Of a stretch of 64,000 nt of DNA, positions 11,730 through 23,400 are shown in pieces. A program made the position numbers and the translations under genes. Numbering within the stretch: the stretch's first letter is position 1; each line of letters opens with the position of its first letter. This stretch comes from Phytoseiulus persimilis (taxonomy: Eukaryota; Arthropoda; Arachnida; Mesostigmata; Phytoseiidae): contig CM075103.1 of the NCBI GenBank assembly GCA_037576195.1, forward strand, positions 25,194,723-25,258,722. Direction: 5' to 3'. The notes below the pieces were generated by a model that was given only the letters and a program-made list of their open reading frames with translations, was not told the DNA's origin and searched no databases.

Positions 11730-14700
11730 CTCCGCTCTACCACAAAAAAAGTTTGTTCGACGGTGGACACCTAACAAAACTTGGTGTTCAGGAGGCGGCG
11801 AAAAAGATTGCCGCCTGGTTCGTCGACAAGATGGAACTCGACGAACAGGGGGCAGAGGAGCTCCGGGCTCGAATGAGAAGAACGAGAGCGAACGAAGGTA
11901 GTCGAGTCAGAAAGAGAGGGAGAGAGGGAGAAAGCGGAAGAAGCGGCCGAAAAGCAAGGCCGTGGAAACGCTAGGGCTCCCAGCAGAGACGGGGCAGGGG
12001 GCGAAATAGTCCCTACTACCCGAAGCCTAGGAACCCCCAGTTCGACCAAGCACACGGCCCCTCGAGTAGAGGTGGCCGATGACGAACCCCCCTCCCCCGG
12101 AACATGTTGCCAGAGGATCGCAGTCAAAAAGAAGACGGAGCGGCAAGAATGTTATTGATAACAAGACCTCTGAAATAAAGAGCACGACTTTCGACAACCT
12201 TGAACTAGCTGTCCTCAATCTGCAGGGGGGGGAGGGGAGGCGGAGTAAAAGTAAATGGGAAACCTCGATAAGGGAGGCCTTTTCGAACAGACTAGAAAAG
12301 GGCCGAACGTTTAACTCCGGGATAATCCTAACTAGCGAGACATGGCTAGTTAACATGGAGGCACCACCAAAGATCCCGCAATTCGAGTGGTATGGGAGCA
12401 ACAGGAAGGGAAGGACCGGCAAGCACGCTAAAGCGGGCGTGGGTATATTAATCCCAACATGCCTGGGGCAGGCTAGAGCCGTAGAGAAAGGGAAAGATTT
12501 CATAGCAGTCAAGCTCGAAATAAGATCGACTGAGTGGATAATTTTCTCAATATACGTATCCCACGAGCGGTAGCGGGAGAATGCTCAACTATTCGAGCAG
12601 ATAGCAAGCATAATAGATTCGGAGAGTGGAGGCAGAACGCACATAGTCATTGGGGGCGATATGGATGCCCACATCAGACCCTTCTCTGAACAAAAAAATA
12701 GTAGAGGGCGCCTGCTAAAGGATTCGCAAGCCGAGTCGGCCTGACCATCGTGAACACAACCGAAAAATGCGAGGGAGAGTTCACAAGGCGGAACTCTGTC
12801 ATAGACTTAATACCATGCAACGCGAGCGCTTGCGAGAGCCTGGTAAATGTGAGCAAAGACGAGGATAGGCTAATAACGCGAATTCCCGACCACAACCTCA
12901 TATCGGCTAGCTTCAAAATTGCAGCCAAGCCGAATGAGACAGAGGAGCAAAAAAGCTACGCAATAACGATAACAGATGAGAAGAAGGCGAGCATGACGAC
13001 GGAAGGGACGATATGGAAACACATCAGAGGAAACAAACCGATCAGGTACGAATGCCTGAAGGAAAACATTCAAGCAAGCATCGCGGCGTGTACTGAAAGG
13101 ATCAAATTGAAAAAGAATCAATACTCAATCCAATCTAGATCAATTGCGCTGCTCCAAAAGCAAAAAAAAAAGTACTTGGCAGAACATGGAGGAAAGCGCG
13201 GAGGGAAGGAAACGAAATAGAGAAGCAAATTGCAGCTCGTAACTTCCACGAAATGCAAGAAAAAATATACGAGTAGGTTGAGAGAGATTTCTCACCAAAA
13301 CAAAAAGCTATATGACCACATCATCAGATCCCCACGACAACCGCGTGCGATACGGTTCTGGCAATAAACGAAGAAAGAGGAAAGAAAAGGCGAGGCCCCA
13401 ATCCGGCCAGAAGACGACCACGGACAGGAGGTAGAAGACGCCCAAATCGGGAAACACCTGACGAGCGTACTGAGAGAAATTCTCGAATGCGACGCAACTG
13501 CAGAGCAGACCAGAGAACCAAACCAAGAGAAAGAACTGAAACTATCACAGAGGATAGACCTAGAAACGGACGCAAAGACATTCGGGAGATTGCCGAGCGA
13601 CTCAGCCATGGCACTAGACAGAATCCCAGCATACCTGCTGAAAGCAACGGGGATAGTCGGCTGCGAATACGTGGCCCGACTTTTCAACCAAATAATTAGC
13701 GGAGTCACAACGATTTCGAAAGACTGGAGGAAGGAAGAGTAACTCTTCTACCGAAAAGTGACTCCGATAAGAGATCTCTCAAAACGTATAGACCAGTCAC
13801 GATATCTCCGGTCCTATACAGGACATTCACGAGGCTTCTATGTGGCGAAAATCAAAATTGGATGGAGGAAACAGGAGCACTCGGAGAAGTGCAATTCGGC
13901 TTCCAGAAGAATGGACGGGCTGAAGACTGCATCTTCGTCCTCACATCGGTGATCGAAATCTCGAGGCAGGAAGAGACAGGGCTCATAACCTGTTCCCTAG
14001 ACTGCACGAAAGCGTACGATAGGATCGACAGAGATCGGCTATGGAGAGTACTCCTGGAAAAGCAGATGCCGAGGCCGATCGTAGAACTAATCAAACTCCT
14101 ATACACAGATAACGAAGTGATTCTACAGTACGGAGAACACCAATCCGACACAGTACCAACGAACAAGGGCCTCCGACAGGGATGCCCCCTCAACTCAATC
14201 CTGTTCATTCTATTTATTCCCAAGTTGGAAGAAAAACTAGAGAGAACAGGTATTGAACTCAGTGTACGGCTACCTGGAAACATCTTTGACGTTCGGCAGG
14301 AAAAAAAGAGTTCCCGATCTGTGGGTTGCTCCTCGCGGATAACTTGGTGCTCATCGGACAAACCAGAAAGGACCTGGAGAGATTACTCGAGGTAACATCC
14401 AAATTTGGAGATCAAATGGGTCTCCACTTCAACCCGGGAAAGAGCGCGATAGTGGAATTCTCGAAGTGCAGGGATGCAGAACAAAACTTCGAGATCCAAA
14501 AAAGAGATTTACCAACGTTGAATGCACACAAATACCTAGGAATCACCCTGTGCAACGCGCGAAACTACCTGGAGGAGCAGGAGAAAATATGGGAATCAAA
14601 AGCGGAAGGGTGATACAGCAAATGCACGCCAAATCGCTCTGGAATTTTAACCGCTTCGAAGTCACGAAAATACAGTGGAAGAGCACAGCGGTCCCAGCTC

Positions 14701-15594
14701 TAACTTATGCGAACTCAGTCACAACGATGTCGCAGAAAACAAGGAGAAAGCTCGAAACCATACAGCGAGAAGCTGGGAAATGGGCATTGGGCATTGGGAC
14801 AACCAAACTCTGACATCGCTACCGAATTCATAAACGGAGAACTAGGCTGGTCAACCTTCGAGGCCAGAGAGGCAAAAAGCAAACTGACATACCTTGCACG
14901 AATCAGCGAAATGAGCGAGATCAGATGGTCAAGAGCAATTCTCACAATGACGAAAATTGCCAACGTTACAATCAGACTGCAGAAGAGAAGTCTGGAGCTA
15001 AAAGAAACCTTCGGGTGCGCGGACATAAGGAAACTCCTGAGAAGAATCATTCGGGTATCACAGACAGCCTACAAAAAGTAGGTAGACGAAACCATCAAAG
15101 CCAAGCTCGACGAGACATGGCGGAGAGGAATGGCAGAGAAAAAAACTCGAGCGATACAGAGACTACAAAACGGTGCGAGGAAACATCGAACACATGTACG
15201 ACAACACCAGAGGCAGTCGCCTACTAACGCCAGAGCGGGATGCCTACATACCAGAAAATACCGATCAAAATACAAGGACATCGACACGACGTGCCTTCGA
15301 TGCGGCCTAGAAGAAGAAACCCTCGAACATGTGATCCTACAATGCAGAAAGCCAATCAACATAGAGGAGGAGACCCGGAAGAAACTTGGACTCTATGAAG
15401 ACAGCACCCCAAAGACGATACTGAACGCTAAGAAAACGCTAGAGGAATAGGAAAATGCCAACCGTTTAAGCGACGAATACAACGAAACAAATGCCGCACG
15501 GATCAGCCACTACACTGCCCCTTAACTAGGGTCTCCCTAAATATGCTTGAAATGTGAAGATAGAGGGGAAATGATCAATAAATATCCATCCATC
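11730..15594 (+). mobile_element. Non-LTR retrotransposon (LINE), copy 2, 5'-truncated
   Basis: Same family as copy 1 but on the plus strand. It starts within ORF1 at about 11735 (SLFDGGHLTKL matches copy 1) and runs to the (ATCC) tail 'aataaatatccatccatc' at about 15594. ORF1 C-terminus ends at 11974. Endonuclease segments lie at 12079-12573 and 12750-13220; this copy keeps the N-terminal part (AVLNLQGG, LTSETWL) missing in copy 1. RT pieces lie at 13862-14395 and 14326-14613, and the C-terminal cysteine motif (CLRCG...HVILQC) near 15290-15345. Many frameshifts and stops break it. Its RT motif C also reads LLADNLVL. By eye it is clearly older than copy 1. Confidence 0.9.
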
Positions 15595-17292
15595 TGTTAT
15601 TTCAGACTGTCAATAGGCGAATACTGAATCAAGACCCGAGGCAGGAATCACGGAACTCTTCTGCGGGGATCGGGTTCGAGTGCTACGTCCCCCCATTCGC
15701 GATTGGAATCAACTTCGAGTCGCGTTCATCCGAAGAGAGAATGCTCCCCTCCAGGAGTTTCCAAACGAGCAAGACAGCAGCGAGTCGAAAGAGAATATCC
15801 GAAACGAACTCATCAAATGTTTCCGTGGAACGAGAGATGCAACGCGCACCGTAGCTGCTGGAGAAGAGGCTCCTTCCTTGGACCCGTCGACATCCTCCTG
15901 CGGCTTATCCGGAAATTTCCGTAGAACACGAGTTGCTGCGGTGAAGCGCTTGGAAACTGGAACTGCTAGCAGGTGTGTACTCAGGTTTTCTTTTGGCCAT
16001 GGCTTTCGTGGGAGCTGCAACGCGTTCCTTTGGAACGGATTCCCTACTCCCGAGCATGCGTTCCTCTGTCGCATTCGAACGCCGTTCCCCCGTTCGGAAA
16101 TTCTCATACCTACCGGGAACATGGATACATATTCTGTTGAAGTCCATGTTCAAGTCTCAATTCAATTCGTTCTTGAGACAACTAGCAGCTCGCAGCTCAC
16201 GTTTGCGTGTGTGTTAGACCTTAGAGGACCTTAGAGCGTACTGACAAGGTTGTGGTAATAACAATCTATCAATAAACAACTCGTCTCACATTGGAGCTTA
16301 GTTGCGAAGTGAACAATGTTCAGTTACGCCCGGAAAGAGGGACATGCATTCTGACAGATCCCAGAATCCAGGGGCGTACCCAGCTTTTTTTTTCAAACCT
16401 TCGAGGATTTTCCTGATAACACAGAATCTTCGCGGAACAATGTCGTCCATAGAAGTGGTATTCAATTCACCCTTCCCAATATTATCGAAGAGTTTTGGGA
16501 GGTGCCATCGCCCCCTTGCCCTCCTCTGGGTACGCCACTGTCAGAAACCTTGACACGGTGGATAACTTACGGAACGGTGCTAACAATAGTTAACCCTGGT
16601 AAGCAATGCGGGATGCGAAAGTACATGATGGTCCCCCTTTCGGATGGGATTCAGATAACCATGACAGCGATGCGTGCTCATCGTGTTTTAAAAAAAAAAC
16701 GATTATGAGATTAGTCCGCTATCGGAATGGATCGATCTCTGCAATCAATTCCCGATTCGATGACTTTATGCCACGGGAATTGAAATGAACCCACACTGAA
16801 TCCACGCAGTTTTTTTTTCTCGAATTTTCCTTGCGTCGTCATCATCTTCAATTGCGTAGTAATTCGAACTTGGTGAGTTTGACGTGCAGTGAAGTTCCAT
16901 GAACCTACTGCTGACGCAATTATAATCAGACGAATGGCTTTCATCACCTTCGATGCGCAGTGAGCACTGACCAATACGCGTTCAGAATGCGCGGTGACAT
17001 GCACATTCAAGTTCATGCAGTGTTACTTGTTTGGTCGATCCAATGACTGTGTTAGCTCCGCCGACCCAGAGGGAGTTGTGCTGATCAAGTGGCAGCCAGC
17101 ATACCATTCAAACGTTAGCAGTCAGTTCTCTGGCCGGCATCGTCGGTTTTTTGGCTTCGACCAGGTTTTCTCCTGTACAGCGTTAAAAGGTCACGGCAAC
17201 AGCTCTACGACCCAAAATCACTCCCGTCAAAGCTTCGACTTCCAGCGATGGAGTTGGAAAACATTCTGGCCAATTTGATGCAGTTGCGGAGT
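15595..17292. other. No gene seen
   Basis: Open stretches occur on both strands at 15680-16230 but neither has recognisable domains or a codon pattern. No repeats beyond short A/T runs were noted. Confidence 0.45.
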
Positions 17293-17300
17293 CTCATGAA

Positions 17301-19740
17301 TAGAGCGCGAATGTTCATGCGAAATGCATAAAAACTATGTAAATGCATATTTTGGGGCTCCTGAGTCCGGAATGCATATATTGGGCGTGGGAGCATGTTA
17401 CCCCATAAACTTTCCCACTTCTCATTGATAAATCGCGAAATGAGGTACTTCGACATGGGATGAGAACCATTTTCGAAAGATATCGACGCTGGGCCTCAAA
17501 AAAACGGCTGCTGGCTCAATCATCTGATTGAAGCAAATGATTCGGCTTAGAGAGTCTACGAGTGCGTTTTCCCCGCTGTGATCCTCCAGAACGAGATTTC
17601 TTCCAACATCAGTCGATATGGAACTAGTAATTTCGAGATCACAGCAGAGGAAACGTACTTTGCGCCTTCCAACGGTCAAGCTAAATGCCCCTGTTCTCTC
17701 GCCCGCGCTATAGCTTTCGGTTACGCGCGAAGGAGCCTCCGTAGGGCAACAGTGTTAATGCGGCTTGACCTATGAAGTTATGTAGTTGAATTTGATTGAG
17801 GATATTGGAGGAAATGCGATCCATTTAGGGATAGAACTCATCCCAGCCCAGATCCCATGAAAAATTCAATTCCCACACTCGGAGTTAGCTCTCACTTCTT
17901 TGTCTTCCACTGCCATGGTAGTTTCTGCTCATCTTCGTAGACCAGAAACAGCCGTTACGTTGAATTTGGATTCAAGCGAACATCGTAATCGATCTCACGA
18001 GCTCGTAATCGAGTTGGCATTCGTCTACGGATTTTCGAGTATCCAGCTTCGTGATTCGATAAAGATGGTGAAACCTCGTGCCTCGACGAAGACCAAGTTG
18101 GGTGCTTACGTGAAACTTTTCGGGAGTGATGTGTTCTCGACAGATGGACAAGTTCTACTGTGCAGAATCTGTGAGAAAGAAGTTTCCGCCGGATCGAAGT
18201 TCTTAGTGTCGCAACATTTGACGGGCAAGACTCACAAACTGCTGGCTGCGAAGAGGCAGCAGTCCGCGGGTGCGAGCGTCGTCCAGATTGCTCCTTTCTT
18301 GGGGGCATCAGGCAAGCGGTCCCAGTTCAATGTTGAGCTCTGCGATGCATTCGTATCCGCAGGTATACCGCTTCGAAAATTGGACGATGTCAAACTGAGG
18401 AGCTTCTTTGAGAAGTACTTCAAACAGCGAGTTCCCTGTTCATAAACACTGCGCCTGAACTACCTTAAGAGCGTCTATGAGGACAAGGTTGAACTTATCA
18501 GGCGACATATCTCGGATAAGGCAATCTGGATCTCGATCGATGAGACGACAGATGTGACTGGTCGCTTCGTGGCCCATGTCGTTGTCGGAGCCCTAGAGAC
18601 AACGGAGGGCAAAAGCTTCCTTCTGCACGCTGAATGTCTCGATAAAACCAACAGTTCAACAATCTCGCAGGCGTTTCTGAGTTCACTGGCCTTATTGTGG
18701 CCTAACGGAGTTGAACATAGCAGAGTCCTCCTATTTCTGACTGACGGAGCGCCCTACATGAAGAAAGCAGGTTCTGCCCTGAAAGTACTGTTTCCCAGGA
18801 TGCTCCACGTGACATGCGTCGCCCATGGGCTTCACCGGCTGGCAGAAGATGTACGAGCCATGTTCCCGAAAGTGGACAAGCTGGTGTCGAACGGGAAGAA
18901 GATATTCCTCAAATCAGCCTCGCGAGTTACTCTTTTCCGTGAGGTTGTCCCTTGCACGCCATTGCCACCTCAACCTGTGCTAACCCGGTGGGGAACTTGG
19001 ATCAACGCCGCTCTATACTATGCGAAGCACTACAATGAATTCTCGAGAGCTGTAAAAACTCTAGATCCCAGCGACGCCGCGAGCATCGCGATCGTGCAAC
19101 AGTTGCTGCAGGATGACTCCATAATTGCGGATCTGACTTTTATAAATGCTCACTTCGAATGCCTTCCGCGAGCCATCGAATCCCTCGAGAGAGCTGATGC
19201 TCCGCTCACTGAAGCTGTTCATGCTTTCGAAAATGCTCTCCGAGATATCGCGACGACTCCGGGCGGACCGGGAGAGAAACTCCGTCAGAAGTGTTCATCG
19301 ATTCTTTCCCGAAATCCTGACTATGGCACCGTGAAGACTATCGCGGACGTCCTTCGTTCTGGACTTTTCTCTGGGACTGTCGCTGGACTGTCACCAACCG
19401 AGCTTTCCGTTTTCAAGTTCGCGCCGATCACCTCTGTAGACGTGGAAAGAACGTTTTCTATGTTGAAGCACACGCTGGACGACCGCCGACAAAGCTTCAC
19501 TTTCGAGAATCTAAGGATGATTCTCGTCATTTACTGCAACAAATGATACCTTCGATACCTCAGATAACGTGGGGAGCTTTCCGCAAACATTCTCCGTCGA
19601 TACACAATATTTGGAAACGGTTTCGCGGGTAGAGACAATAAATGCATATTTCCCTCATTTCGCTGCATATTTCCCGCGTTTTTACTGCATATTCGCATGC
19701 ATATTTTGGCCTTTTTAAGCGCATAAACATTCGCGCTCTA
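17301..19740 (+). mobile_element. Complete hAT transposon with TIRs and 8-bp target duplications
   Basis: Terminal inverted repeats TAGAGCGCGAATGTTCATGCG (17301-17321) and its reverse complement with one mismatch (19720-19740). The flanks carry an identical 8-bp duplication CTCATGAA (17293-17300 and 19741-19748), the size expected of hAT insertion. Subterminal regions contain several copies of an (A)ATGCATAT(TT) word on both ends, probable transposase-binding sites. The inside holds one transposase frame on the plus strand. The near-perfect termini and target duplication point to a young insertion. Confidence 0.93.
18065..19546 (+). pseudogene. hAT transposase, one in-frame stop
   Basis: A single frame of about 493 codons interrupted only by TAA at 18443-18445. 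N-terminus: a BED-type zinc finger with C-x2-C (CRIC) and a distal H-x5-H (HLTGKTH) at about residues 36-60. Middle: AIWISIDETTDVTG, the hAT catalytic region, and the FLTDGAPYMKKAG block, which carries the second acidic position. C-terminus: the hAT dimerisation patch, ITSVDVERTFSMLK, at about 19430-19475. The enzyme would cut and paste the element via its TIRs. The stop makes this copy nonautonomous unless it is read through or reflects a sequencing error. ATG 18065 is preferred because a further upstream ATG at 17900 would add residues outside the BED domain. Confidence 0.9.
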
Positions 19741-19748
19741 CTCATGAA

Positions 19749-20579
19749 TGAGGACGATCCCGCAATGGCCAGGCTCCGTTCAAGATGAGACGTGCCGATA
19801 ATGGAGATCGAATCAATCGTTAGCTTCCGCTGTAGCGCGTTCGTAAGGAGCCGTATTCGCTTATCCTCAGTTTCTCTTCGGCGACGAGCAATACAGCCAA
19901 TGATGGAACACGCTACTCGGTTGGAAAGAGATATTTGTTCAGAGGTTGAAGAACGCCAGAAACCGGGATTGGCTTGTACGGATCAAGGAGAGCGACGGCA
20001 ACGACAACCTGAGGCTGGTAAGCGAGTGCGATCCAACGACAACGTTGAGTATAACAGCACTCCCGAACATTCCACTGATTCTCCACAACTGATAGTCGTG
20101 TCGTCGACTCAGAGTGTGAAGCCGAAAAACAATGTCGAGCCATCGTCGATGATTTCTCCGCCGATTGAGACCCGAACGAGAGTTGTCGGAACGAGCTGTT
20201 CCGAAAACGAGGAACTTTCAAAGGAAGTATACGGGATACGAAGTGTAACACCAAGATTTGAATGGGAGGCTGCCTATTCTGTAGTCCACGGTGGGTCGTG
20301 CTCAGGGTCACAGTTGATCGTCTTGAATGAGCCCATGTTTTTTTTCTAGAGAGGTCCGAAGTTTGAGGAAAAATAGGTTCCCCGGCTCTCCATGGCCGAT
20401 CGACGCCCCTGCTCTTCACTCCGACTCGAGTTCTCGACTCTGAATCATTGACTGATGTAGTTAGTACACAGCGAGATCGACCTGACGCACACTTCTTCCC
20501 GCGGATCGTTTGCCACCGACCGGCGGCACGATTAGACACATTCTTGAGGTCATGATTCATTGTGAGTGGACTTCATTCC
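19749..20579. other. No gene supported
   Basis: Overlapping open frames on both strands (19792-20349 plus, 20560-19913 minus) have no recognisable domain. The region lies between the hAT and the SINE and may belong to the transposon whose N-terminal transposase relic follows at 20885. Confidence 0.35.
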
Positions 20580-20593
20580 CTTTGAGTACATCT

Positions 20594-20867
20594 TCTTTGT
20601 TTTCCGGCTGAACCTCTCAGCCAGCTCTCAGAAGTGCCCCGGGATCACCTTTCGGTATTGCTTCAGTAACACTCCCCATCGCCTCGCGAATCCCATTGCG
20701 GGCGGTGGGCTTGGGTCTTAAGATGGTTCAGATTCAATTCTAATACAAATTAAATCCTCTTTAACCACATAAGAATTCTTTGTTGTCGGCAGGGGATCGA
20801 ACCCGCGATTGCTAGCTTAGCGAGGCACCCAAGGCGTTGGTTTATGCCACACGGCCAACGAGCCGAC
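20594..20867 (-). mobile_element. tRNA-derived SINE, copy 2, with intact A and B boxes
   Basis: 274 bp between perfect 14-bp target duplications CTTTGAGTACATCT (20580-20593 and 20868-20881). On the minus strand the first 85 nt are tRNA-like: GTCGGC at the start pairs with GCCGAC at the end of the head, an A-box-like TGGCCGTGTGGC sits about 10 nt in, and a perfect B-box GGTTCGATCCC about 65 nt in. The long region between them resembles a type II (Ser/Leu-like) tRNA, but I do not assign an isotype. A body of about 185 nt follows and ends in GGAAAACAAAGA. RNA polymerase III transcription from the internal promoter is the expected mode. It interrupts the DDE-transposon relic. Confidence 0.88.
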
Positions 20868-20884
20868 CTTTGAGTACATCTGCT

Positions 20885-21336
20885 AACTTCCAGACTACAT
20901 CCACGCCAACCAAAACCACACCTGGGAAACCATAAGAGCGAGGTTCCCGAGAGTGGAGCATCGGAATCATATCGGCAGATTCAGGACGTACGGAGAAACT
21001 CTCGGCAGCAGTCGTGAAGGTTTCCTCTAAATCAGTCAACATCGCAGAGAGCGGTTTGATGACGCTCGGGCTAACGGACCCCTCATCCATGACCGCACTA
21101 TTCGCTTTTGGGCTCTAGAAAGAGCCCGGGAGCTGGGTCTGACAACATACCAAGCGAGCCCAGGATGGATCGCGAAGTTCAAGGACATTTACCGTGTCAT
21201 CCAAGAAGATCTTCAAGATGGTGGCGCACAGGCATCAACAGTGTAACGAAGAAACTGTTGAAGAATCGAGGCGGCTCCTTCAAGACTTTGTTGAATACTT
21301 CAACTACGAGTTCGAACCCTCCGAATTTCCCAACAG
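20885..21336 (+). pseudogene. DDE transposase N-terminus relic (same family, copy 2)
   Basis: Translates as TWETIRARFPRVEHRNHIGRF, then after stops NGPLIHDRTIRFWALERARELG and LTTYQASPGWIAKFKDIYR, then by a one-base shift near 21190 SSKKIFKMVAHRHQQ and EESRRLLQDFVEYFN. This is the HTH/CENPB-type DNA-binding region of the family seen at 10900-11680 (compare YRISSRKSTKF there). It stops exactly where the left arm of the foldback element begins (21337), so the foldback either interrupted it or uses its sequence. Confidence 0.7.
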
Positions 21337-22453
21337 AGGGTCTGGGGATCTCGTGTCCAAAGTCACGGATTTTGATGATATTTACGGAGGATGATCCTCA
21401 GGTCGAGCTGAGCTCTCCGCGCTATATTCAGCCCTCGCGGACTTCTCGTTGTCTCGGAATAAGGGAAAGAAAGTGCCGAAAAAAAACTAAAAATGTTAAT
21501 TCCTCGAGCACTATTGATGCTACTGCGACGAGCTTCTTTTTCTGGAAAGCTCTCGACGAGGGCCTTCCCCTGACGTAGTCAGATCAAAATTCAGACGGCT
21601 TCCTCCATGACTTTGTGCTCGGAAGTAGCCTTTCCCGTGGTCGCGTCACCCTGTGATATGGCTCAAAATGTAGCTCTTTGGCCCCCCTGCACACTTCGAA
21701 AGTATCAGAGAGATCGGAGTGGTACTTCATACTTAAATCGGTGGAAGTAACATGTCGACCAGACTCGTAGGCTCTCGTGGACTCCTCCGGAGACTCTCGT
21801 GGACACTCCTGAAAGGTCGCCTAGACACGCGTGGATACTCTTCGACCTCGGAATCACCTGAAAAGTATGTTCAGATCGATCCCAGAATCACTTCAATAGA
21901 CCACCAAAAGTATGGTCAGATTGATCCCGGAATCACCTCCATGGACCCCAAAAGTATGGTCAGATCGATCCCGGAATCACCTCCATGGACCCCAAAAGTA
22001 TGGTCAGATCGACCTCGGGATCACCTCCATAGACCCTCAAAAGTATGGTCAGATCGACCTGGGAATCACCTCCGTAGACCCTCAAAAGTATGGTCAGATC
22101 GATCCCGAAATCATCTCCAAAGACCCATAGAAACGTGGTCAGATCGGATTCGGATTGTCGAATCCGAATCATGCCCATCTCTGGTCAGAAGGGCCTGGGA
22201 ATCACTCCTCCATACTCAGGGAAGGATGGTCAGAAGGGCCTCGGAATCACTCCTCCATACTCAGGGAAGTATGGTCAGGAGTAGTCCCTGTCCATGAAGA
22301 ATCCAGGAGCTCCGCTAGCTCCTAGATTCGCTAGAAAGAAGAACGGGAAAGATCAGGAAATATCGTGGGGAGAGAAACGACTGAGCGCCGATTGATGACA
22401 GCAGTCAAAAATATTTCAGACTAAAGACAGCAAAAGCTTTATTGCGAAGTTCT

Positions 22454-22986
22454 CACTCATCAGCATCATGGTCCTCAGACTCTGCTTCGTCCTCAGCCAT
22501 GAAGATTTCCGTCAAGCCAGCCGCTGGACGAGGAATCGATGCTAAATACCTGGCATAAGACAGATAGTAAATGGCCGCGGTCACATGGCAGCAGCATCCA
22601 ACTGTGCGGCTCCCATTTGGACATTCGCACCAATGTCCTCTGATCCCTTGAACGTCGTTCGAGTCTGGTTCTTACTGGATGAATAGTCGGTAGGTCTTCC
22701 GACTCACATGACGGGATCTAATGTCGAGACGGACGATATTCGGCTGTTCCTTGACGAAACTCATCTGGATGTTATTCTCGTCGTCCATCGTGTCCGCAAG
22801 ATAGGGAGCAGCGAGCTTGACCTGATACGGTCCGGATGCGAGAAGGACCAGTTCACACTCCGTCAATCTCGGAAAACCGGTAAGTTCTCCGGCTGAGATC
22901 GTCGATAGTGTTGTGGGTCTCTGCATCCATCTCTCGCGTTCGACGCGCTCCCCAAGATCATTCCCTACATGCTGTCGCGCATCCAT
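22454..22986 (-). pseudogene. SWIM zinc-finger C-terminus of a DDE transposase
   Basis: Minus-strand frame ending MAEDEAESEDHDADE. It contains a segment typical of this family (GPYQVKLAAPYLADTM, then RLDIRSRHVSRKTYRLFI) and then a SWIM finger WCECPNGSRTVGCCCHVTAA (CxC...CxH at about 22610-22580). A TAA lies in frame between the two (about 22673); the GTAAGA there also looks like a splice donor, but an intron that keeps the finger intact would be only about 35 nt. SWIM fingers bind DNA or protein; in these transposases the role is presumed end recognition. It lies opposite in orientation to the N-terminal relic at 20885-21336, so the gene has been rearranged. Confidence 0.75.
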
Positions 22987-23034
22987 GCGTTCGAGGATCT
23001 CAGACTCGGAGGCATCGCTGTCCCACGATAGCCC

Positions 23035-23400
23035 ACCAAGAGTGGGAGACTCCGTGAAGGAATCTCAGGATTTGTAGTAATATAGGGTATCATGGTTATA
23101 GCAATAATGAATCCAAGTTGTCTGATCATTACGGATGAATATGGTTATCCAATAAAGAGTGGCGCTCTCGCTGATCTCGGCCACCATCAGAGGAGGCCAC
23201 CAGGTGACGCGAATGTAGTATTCACCAAGAGTGGGAGACTCCGTGGAGGAATCTCAGGATTTGTAGTAATATAGGATATTCTGGTTAGGGGAATAATGAA
23301 TCCAAGTTGTCTGATCATTACGGATGAATATGGTTATCCAATAAAGAGTGGCGCTCTCGCTGATCTTGGCCATCGTCAGAGGAGGCCGCCAGGTGATTCC
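23035..23400. repeat. 190-bp tandem duplication in the foldback loop
   Basis: Two head-to-tail copies beginning 'caccaagagtgggagactccgtg' (about 23033 and 23222), over 90% identical, including 'ggatttgtagtaatatagg' and 'aataaagagtggcgctctcgctgatct'. They lead directly into the right arm. Confidence 0.85.

Noticed and set aside
11580..11777. Inverted 5' end of LINE copy 2 by twin priming
   Set aside because: The minus-strand frame ends in YRISSRKSTKF and continues into NTDQSPFN, which identifies it as the neighbouring DDE transposase relic.
20783..20867. Functional tRNA gene
   Set aside because: The head has imperfect T-stem pairing, is continuous with a 185-nt body shared with a second copy, and is flanked by target duplications, so it is a SINE.
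21752..22297. 181-codon frame and its near twin at 23376-23948 as a protein family
   Set aside because: Both are translations of the inverted foldback arms; the repeats read through in more than one frame, with no domain.
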